NCBI GenBank assembly: GCA_039654915.1
Contig: CM077600.1
Coordinates: 34,543,992 to 34,607,991 of the forward strand
DNA length: 64,000 bases
Direction: 5' to 3'
From: Aquilaria yunnanensis
Lineage: Eukaryota; Streptophyta; Magnoliopsida; Malvales; Thymelaeaceae
The notes below the pieces were generated by a model. The model saw only the letters and a list, made by a program, of their open reading frames with translations. It was not told the DNA's origin and did no database searches. Below are positions 58,293 through 64,000 of this stretch, piece after piece (the stretch's first letter is position 1; each line of letters starts with the position of its first letter). The position numbers and the translations under genes were made by a program.

Positions 58293-59589
58293 TCAAAAAA
58301 AGGAGCGCTTGGTTGGGGGTCTCCCAACAGCTCTCATGAGATTGGCGACCTCAATAACTCTGGCCACTTTGGTCCCCCTCTTGCCCTCCGACGATGCCCT
58401 CCTCTCCTCCGCCTTCCTGTGCGCCGTTGCCACCTTGTTTTGCATCTTTTCCAGTGCCCTCGCCTTCTTCTCCTCCAGCTTCCTCTGCACCCAACCCCAC
58501 CATCTTATTGTTAGACATAACAAATTTGCCCCCCCCCCCCAAAAAAACAAGAAGAAGAAGAAGAAAAGCAAATGTAAATAAACAACTTCGTAATTTCAGG
58601 CCATGAGCACATGTTTATTTACGATCGATCCCAAAAGTATTCAAAGGGTGAGCCGATCGATAAAAAAGAGGAACTGAAGGAGTTGATTACATACTAGCAC
58701 ATGTTTGACTGGTAATTAAGTGGAAGAAAATGGAGCTTTCAATTTTGTCATGATTTCATCTCAGCCAGGTTTAGAACGGTGCAAGTTCACATAAACAAGA
58801 AAAAAGAAAAGGGAGCCTAATCAATGGACTAATGAATGATTAATCACATCCAGCAATCATCGTCCCACTAATAAACCCATCAAATAGAAGTAGAATTTAT
58901 CAACTGCATGAAAGAATACGAACATAGATAGCTGAGCTCTAGCTAGTGATTACCTCAACTTTCTTCATCCAAGAAGTGGCCTTCTGAACTTGCTCGCCCT
59001 CCCAACCATTAATCACAGCATCTTCTCTCTTAAACCGATTGTTAATCTTCGCGATCTTCGCGTTCTGCCACGCCGATATCTTCGTCTCCACTTCCTCTTT
59101 CTTCACTCTCTGCATCGATACCTCTCCACCGGCCCCGGCCGCCGCTGATCCCACTCGCCTCTGTTCATCCACTGGTTCCAGGGGGCTATTATCAGGCACT
59201 ATCGCCAGCGGATTCGTGTCCAGCTGCGGCAGCTCATCCTCCCCAATTCGGGACAACTGATTATAATTATTATCACTGGTATTATTGTTTCTATTCAGTC
59301 CGCTAACGTAATTCTCTGTATTGCCCGAATTGTTATCCCGGTTCTCGATACTCGACCCGGCCAGGACAAGAGCGTTGAACTCTCTGCTCATGGACGAGAA
59401 GTTCTCGCTCGAAGCAGCTTCGCTGGACACGGAAAGCGACGACGATCGGTGGCTGCCGGTCTCCCAGCGAGCGCGTCGCGCCGGGGGAGGCGGCAGCGGA
59501 GTCAGGGCGTGGATGTCTCTAACGGGCTCGTCGTCGGAATTGTCGTGCTCACTCCGGGCCTGGGTGGTCGGTTGTTGAAGGGTCAACAT
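58293..59589 (-). CDS. REM4: Remorin, group 4 (REM4.1/REM4.2-like)
   Basis: Two coding exons, 58954-59589 and 58293-58484, with a 469-bp GT-AG intron (KKVE|GTAATC ... GGTGCAG|AGGAAG), give 275 residues. The N-terminus (MLTLQQPTTQ, then REIHALTP-like VRDIHALTP, then FSSMSREFNALVLAGSS) matches plant group-4 remorins, whose usual length is about 275-295. The C-terminal remorin domain has the KISAWQNAKIAKINNRFKRE segment, WEGEQVQKATSWMKKVERKL and a long coiled coil ending GRPPTKRSFF. Remorins sit on the inner face of the plasma membrane in nanodomains; group 4 members are linked to hormone and stress kinase signalling and virus responses. The ATG is chosen by family alignment. No break. Confidence 0.94.
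58485..58953 (-). other. Intron of the remorin gene
   Basis: 469 bp, GTAATC...GTGCAG borders on the minus strand. Contains a C/A homopolymer run at 58531-58547. Confidence 0.85.
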
Positions 59590-60914
59590 GAGGCTTCAGT
59601 TCCAGAGCACGCTGAAAGGTCTGTACATGGCCAGAAATTTTAGCTTTAGTTATGTAACAAAGGATACGAGCCACAAACATCAGGAGTTTTAATATCCAGT
59701 AATCTAGCGGAGGCATGTAACAAGTGTAAAATTCAAAAATCACACAAAAGAAAAAACATACTAGCACTTGGACCCAAATTAGTTATTGTTATTTTCTTTC
59801 TCAAATATAAAATATTTCTAAATGGGCCAAACTCACTGCCTTTATTAAATTGTGAGAATATTTCTGTATAAAATGCATATATTCCATAAAAAAATCATGC
59901 ATAATAATATTCTAAGTTGAGATGGGTATATCTTGTTACAAATTAGGCAAATACTAGGGGATTATAGCTCATTGAATGTGTTAGGATTGAGCCAAAGATT
60001 GAAGAAATGGTAGAAAGACTCTATAAGGGTCAGTGAGTAAAATAAGAAGAGAAACTCAAGGTAATACCTAAACCCTACCAGGTGGCACATTAGAAGGAAG
60101 ACATTGATATATAGAAAAATGTTGGAGGTCAACTAGGACATGGGGATATGGAAGTGTGATTGCAGAGCTAGGAAATAAGAGGGTGAATGGTAAAACGAAA
60201 ACCTTGCCTTAGGGTTAGCTGATCCTTCCATGCTTTCATGGATTGAGTACCACCAGGGTTGAGGAGATGAAGTTGTCCTTTCAAAGGTTGGATAGGATGC
60301 CATGAGTCAACATGCTCCCCAAGTTTTATAACTCACCAAAAGTAAGGGGCTACAGCTCTGTGGATTTACCCCTCACCCTAACAATGGAAAACGTTTTCCC
60401 CTTGTTATCAGGCATCTGGAAGTGCAACAAGCATCAAACAATCAAAAACAAGAGATAACCCAAGTCATCAGCCAACCTGCTAAACATAGACAAGTATAAT
60501 CCCAAAAGTAGGATGATAAGGAAATAACGACGAGCCAAAGAGCCCAGGCACGTGCCTTGCTATATTAATAATGGAGGTCATTGGAGAATTCTATGGAGGG
60601 GCACCAAGCTTGCAAAGCTTGGCTAGATAATGACTATGGCATAGAGAAGAAAAGCTCTTAGATCTTAGAAGAGCTAGGAGCAAGAAACTAGAAGGTAGAC
60701 CTTGGGATACAACAGGAGTCCTTAAAGACAAAAAATTTCTCCCATGAGGGAAAACTGCCACCCTATACAGAGCCATCACATTGTCATTACATCTACATTA
60801 ACTTGCAATGTAGCGGAATAGGGTCCTAGTACCTTGAATTAACTATCTTGTAGGTTATTAGGACAATGATCTCATTTAATTATACCTCATTAGTCCCAAA
60901 AAGGATAAAACGTA
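59590..60914. other. Remorin promoter side and intergenic DNA
   Basis: The first part is probably the remorin 5' leader and promoter. The rest (59990-60800) is less AT-rich and transposon-like in style but no element ends or protein are recognised. Confidence 0.4.
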
Positions 60915-61200
60915 TTCTTTTTTTACCGTCCCAAAAATGGATGAAGTATTTTTTTTTTCTAAAAAGTTTCTAATATTCAATTTACCTTATTACCTTAATT
61001 TATACTCTCACTACATAAAAACCCAAAAGGAATGTTTTTTTTCTTAATATTCATTAAAACCCTTATTACACATAGCCCAACAATGAATATTTTTAATTTT
61101 AGTTTTAGGGGAAAAATGGGGGGAAAAAAACATCATAAACTATAAACACATTAATCTTTGTGCCCATAGAAATGTAAAATTCTTTATGGGACAAAAAGAG
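60915..61200. mobile_element. Stowaway-like MITE (286 bp)
   Basis: Left end TTCTTTTTTTACCGTCCC and right end GGGACAAAAAGAG are imperfectly inverted and flanked by TA at 60913-60914 and 61201-61202. The interior is AT-rich, as in the MITE at 27739. Confidence 0.6.
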
Positions 61201-61202
61201 TA

Positions 61203-62040
61203 GTTGGCTAACTATTATTCATTAGTGAATTAAACCAATTTATGTGCAACTTACTACGTAGCTTATCCTGTAAGAATATATGCATGCATTTATCTCGATA
61301 ATGCAATACAATGGAATAAACCAAGTAAAAAATATCAGTCAACCATAATATTAAAAACATACTTAACATATGTCAAGACAATAAAACGCTAGTTGCTTAG
61401 ATTTTAAGTAATAGTTTGCGCACACTTCACAACTCTAGCATGCATACCATAATGCATCCTAATAAAGGTAGCATCTTAGGACATAAGGTATCATATTTAT
61501 AAGACAAAAATCCAACTAAAATCCTTCAATTGTGCCTCCACCTTTGAGCTAAAAGCTCTAAGTGTAAAGCCCTTTACTCTTCCTTGTGCAAAAACATAGC
61601 CTTTGCTGAAAAAGCATGAATACTTAGTACATTTAGCTTACAAAAATACTTAGAGTTACAATGGATTCACACAAATAACTACCTGCAAACGAAAGAAACT
61701 TAGCCCCCAATTACTCAGTCAATTGTTGGGCCCAATATCAGAACCTACATAATTAAACTTAGGGAAGTAAGTACGTGAAAGTACTCACTATGGGTCTTTT
61801 GGCGGTTTCTGCAAATAAGATAGCAAGCAAGTATGCAAATATAGCAAACAACCAACAAGAAAGAAAAAAAATATCTAAAATAATTATGCAATGCATGCAT
61901 ATATGATATGCAACATATACAATCCTTGGGACGTCTCACATGAAATGTGTCTTACAATTGTCGTGAACTTAAATTGTGCATGTTCTTAGAATATTGGTCC
62001 CCACATTTTTTATATTCTTTACCTCTCTTAAGTTCCACCT
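61203..62040. other. AT-rich intergenic DNA
   Basis: No gene recognised. Contains ATGCATGC-rich words but no element ends. Confidence 0.4.
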
Positions 62041-62044
62041 ATGG

Positions 62045-63063
62045 TTCTTAGTACGGTTATTAAAAACGTGTTTCTAGTTGTAAAATCATATGTTTTTACA
62101 ACTCTAGGCATAGAAACCGCGTTGAAACACTGTAAAAATGCAACTTGAGGTAGAAACGCGTTTATAGTCGTAGAAACGTAGAAACATAAAAACTCTACGA
62201 TTATAGCTTAATAGGTAAAAATGTGTTAAAAATCATTTTAACATTAAAACAAAGCCCATTTTCGTGGCCTAATTGGCATAAAAATTGGAGGCCTAACCCA
62301 AACCTAAACTAAACTCTGTCTCACACTCTCACTTTCGGTCATGCTTGTCTGTCGTACTCACTAGATTCTTATTCACACAGCAGCCCTCCCTTACCCGCCC
62401 AGTCGCCGACTCTCTGCTTCTCGACTTCTAGTCGCAACTCACACGTTTCCTACTCTTTACCGTCCAATCCAGTTAACTGCTGAACATGAGCCTTCTGCTC
62501 TTCACCATCCAGTCCAGTCATGCTGCCCTGTTTGACTCATGCTCTGCTGCCCTCGCCCTATTCTTTCGCCTGATGGTCTTCTCCATTCAACTTTTGCCTG
62601 TCTCTTCCTTCCAACTCATAATAAAATCAATCAAAAGGTAAGTAAACAATATATATCTACATTTAATTGAAATCTTTAATATTTTTTAGACTGTAAGGTT
62701 TATTGAAAAGTTAGTAATGGTATATTTGGTTTGATTGAAACAAGTTTATCTGAAATTATGAATTCACATTAAATTGCAATCAGGTGCTTTATTGGAAGCG
62801 TGAAATTGGATTCATCCTCCAAAAGTAACTATTTTCTTAAACCGTGCTTGTACGTTTTTTCTTTGGGTTGTTTGGTTGTATGGTTATGCTTGGTCTGTTC
62901 TTTGGTTGGCTGATTATTTGTGTTGTCTTCATTGAAAAATTATGTAGCTTGTTTGTTCTTTGGTTGGCCGATTGTTTGTGACTTTTTGTTGTTGTATTGT
63001 TCTTTCATATTTAGGTTGGTGTTGTGCCCTATTGTTTTTTTTAATTATATTTTATTAATAACC
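62045..63063 (+). mobile_element. 5' end of an hAT transposon with subterminal repeats and leader
   Basis: 62050-62220 has at least six GTAGAAACG / GAAACGCG-like words in both orientations, as in hAT subterminal regions. A pyrimidine-rich leader follows, then AAAAG|GTAAGTAAAC at about 62637, a plausible leader donor. It leads into the transposase relic. The outer end is not sharply defined and the 3' end is outside the window. Confidence 0.5.
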
Positions 63064-64000
63064 ATGGCAAGCAATGATGTTACTTATGGTAATCTAGATG
63101 ATAATTCTAAGAAAAAAAAGCTTTAAGAAAGATTGCACCTGATAATAGGTCTGATCTGAGTTGGGAGCATGGTATAGAGGTTGATGGAAAAAAAAATGAA
63201 ATGCAAATATTGTGGGTTGCTAGTTACTGCTGGGATATTTAGATTTAAGCACCATTTAGCTATAACTAGTTCAAATGTTAACACTTGCTTGAAAGTTCCC
63301 GAAGATGTTAGGGAAAATTTTCTAAATTTATTAAATAATCAATTTAAGTTGAGCCTTAAGAGAAAAAAGACCAAGATTGCTTTTGTTGGTGATGAATAAG
63401 ATGAGAATGAGACCCATACAAGTCGGTCAAAAGTTGAAAGCCAAAGCACCCTTGATGGCTTTGCTTTGAAAAAACCCAAAGCTCAAATATTAAATGCCAT
63501 GTTTAAAAAAGAAGAGTGAGAAAAAGTTTGCCAACAAATATGTAGCTTTTTCTACACTAGTGTCATTCCTTTTAATTGTGCCAATAATCTGGAGTTTGGA
63601 AAAATGGTAGAAATGATTGGAAAGTTTGGAATGGGTTTTAAGCCACATTCTTTCTATGAAGTGAGGGTAAAGTTTTCAAAGAATGAAGTTGAAAGTACTC
63701 TTCGAAGTCTTGAAGAATACAAACTAGAGTTGAGGAGAACGAGGTACACTATTATGAGTGATAATTGGACTGATAGAAGGCGTCAGTCTATTTGCAATTT
63801 ATTGGTCAACAAACCTAAAAGATCTATTTTTCTGTCATCAATTGACACATCTGAGATTAGCAAGACTATTGATAAGGTTTTTGAGATGTTGGATGATGTT
63901 GTTGAGCAAGTAGGTGAAGAGTATGTAATGCAACTTGTAACTAATAATGTTGCAAATTATAAAACAGTTGGTAAAATGTTGATGGAGAAAAGGAAAAAGT
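63064..64000 (+). pseudogene. hAT transposase relic (BED finger, DUF659), cut by the window end
   Basis: A start at 63064 (MASNDVTYGNLDD) is followed by a BED-type zinc finger (SWEHG, then KCKYCGLLVTAGIFRFKHHL) and, after stops, a frame open from about 63519 to the window edge. That frame holds MSDNWTDRRRQSICNLLVN, SIDTSEISKT and VVEQVGEEYVMQLVTNNVAN, the DUF659 part of plant hAT transposases. Frame changes occur in the A-runs at about 63110-63195 and stops at 63124 and about 63397 and 63516, so it is not functional. The frameshifts sit at homopolymers; sequencing error at some cannot be excluded. Confidence 0.8.

Noticed and set aside
1..64000. tRNA, rRNA, snoRNA or microRNA genes
   Set aside because: I saw no cloverleaf with A/B boxes and no rRNA segment. 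The only tRNA-like sequence is the retrotransposon primer-binding site at 12118-12135. A scan with tRNAscan-SE and Infernal was not possible here.

Overview
This is a nuclear window from a eudicot plant, probably one with a repeat-rich genome. The signs are intron-containing plant genes with GT-AG splice sites, plant-only families (PXC3-type receptor kinase, group-4 remorin, PCFS-type polyadenylation factor), long AT-rich intergenic DNA, and dense LTR retrotransposons, Mutator-like elements, MITEs and hAT relics. I cannot name the species. Everything was read by eye; no database search or alignment program was run.

Layout. 1-2178 is one LTR of a long-LTR retrotransposon, cut by the window start. 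A near-identical 2.5-kb solo LTR with a clean target duplication lies at 49626-52135. 2179-3600 is an 86-bp tandem array whose units carry a hairpin. 4159-7527 is an unusual minus-strand cluster: an intronless, divergent LOG-like gene and three tandem copies of an ORF that resembles the cysteine-rich nucleic-acid-binding protein of carlaviruses and relatives. Promoter-like blocks are repeated in front of these genes. 7530-12117 is repetitive DNA, including the probable leader and gag relic of a Tat/Ogre-like retrotransposon in minus orientation. Its primer-binding site is at 12118-12135 and its 4.8-kb LTR at 12139-16953. That LTR holds a captured SKP1 fragment and six copies of a hairpin whose paired bases covary.

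17000-29100 is gene-poor, with Mutator-like elements, a Stowaway-like MITE and a dispersed AT-rich repeat. 29100-41200 is the main genic island: PXC3-like receptor pseudokinase (+), the spliceosomal SmF gene (-, five coding exons), two TIR elements (one a Pack-MULE with a PB1-domain gene fragment), and a small conserved membrane-protein gene (-, with a GC-AG intron). 41200-52700 is nested transposon territory.

53048-53891 is a truncated raffinose-synthase-family relic that keeps its exon-intron structure. 55687-57165 is an intronless PCFS-like gene (+). 58293-59589 is a two-exon group-4 remorin (-). The window ends in a decayed hAT transposase.

The conserved genes look like ordinary housekeeping and signalling genes with no operon-like relation. 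The part that may act as a unit is the LOG-like / virus-like cluster at 4.1-7.6 kb, where unrelated coding sequences share upstream modules. The 4.8-kb LTR with covarying hairpins and a captured host gene is the second most unusual structure.
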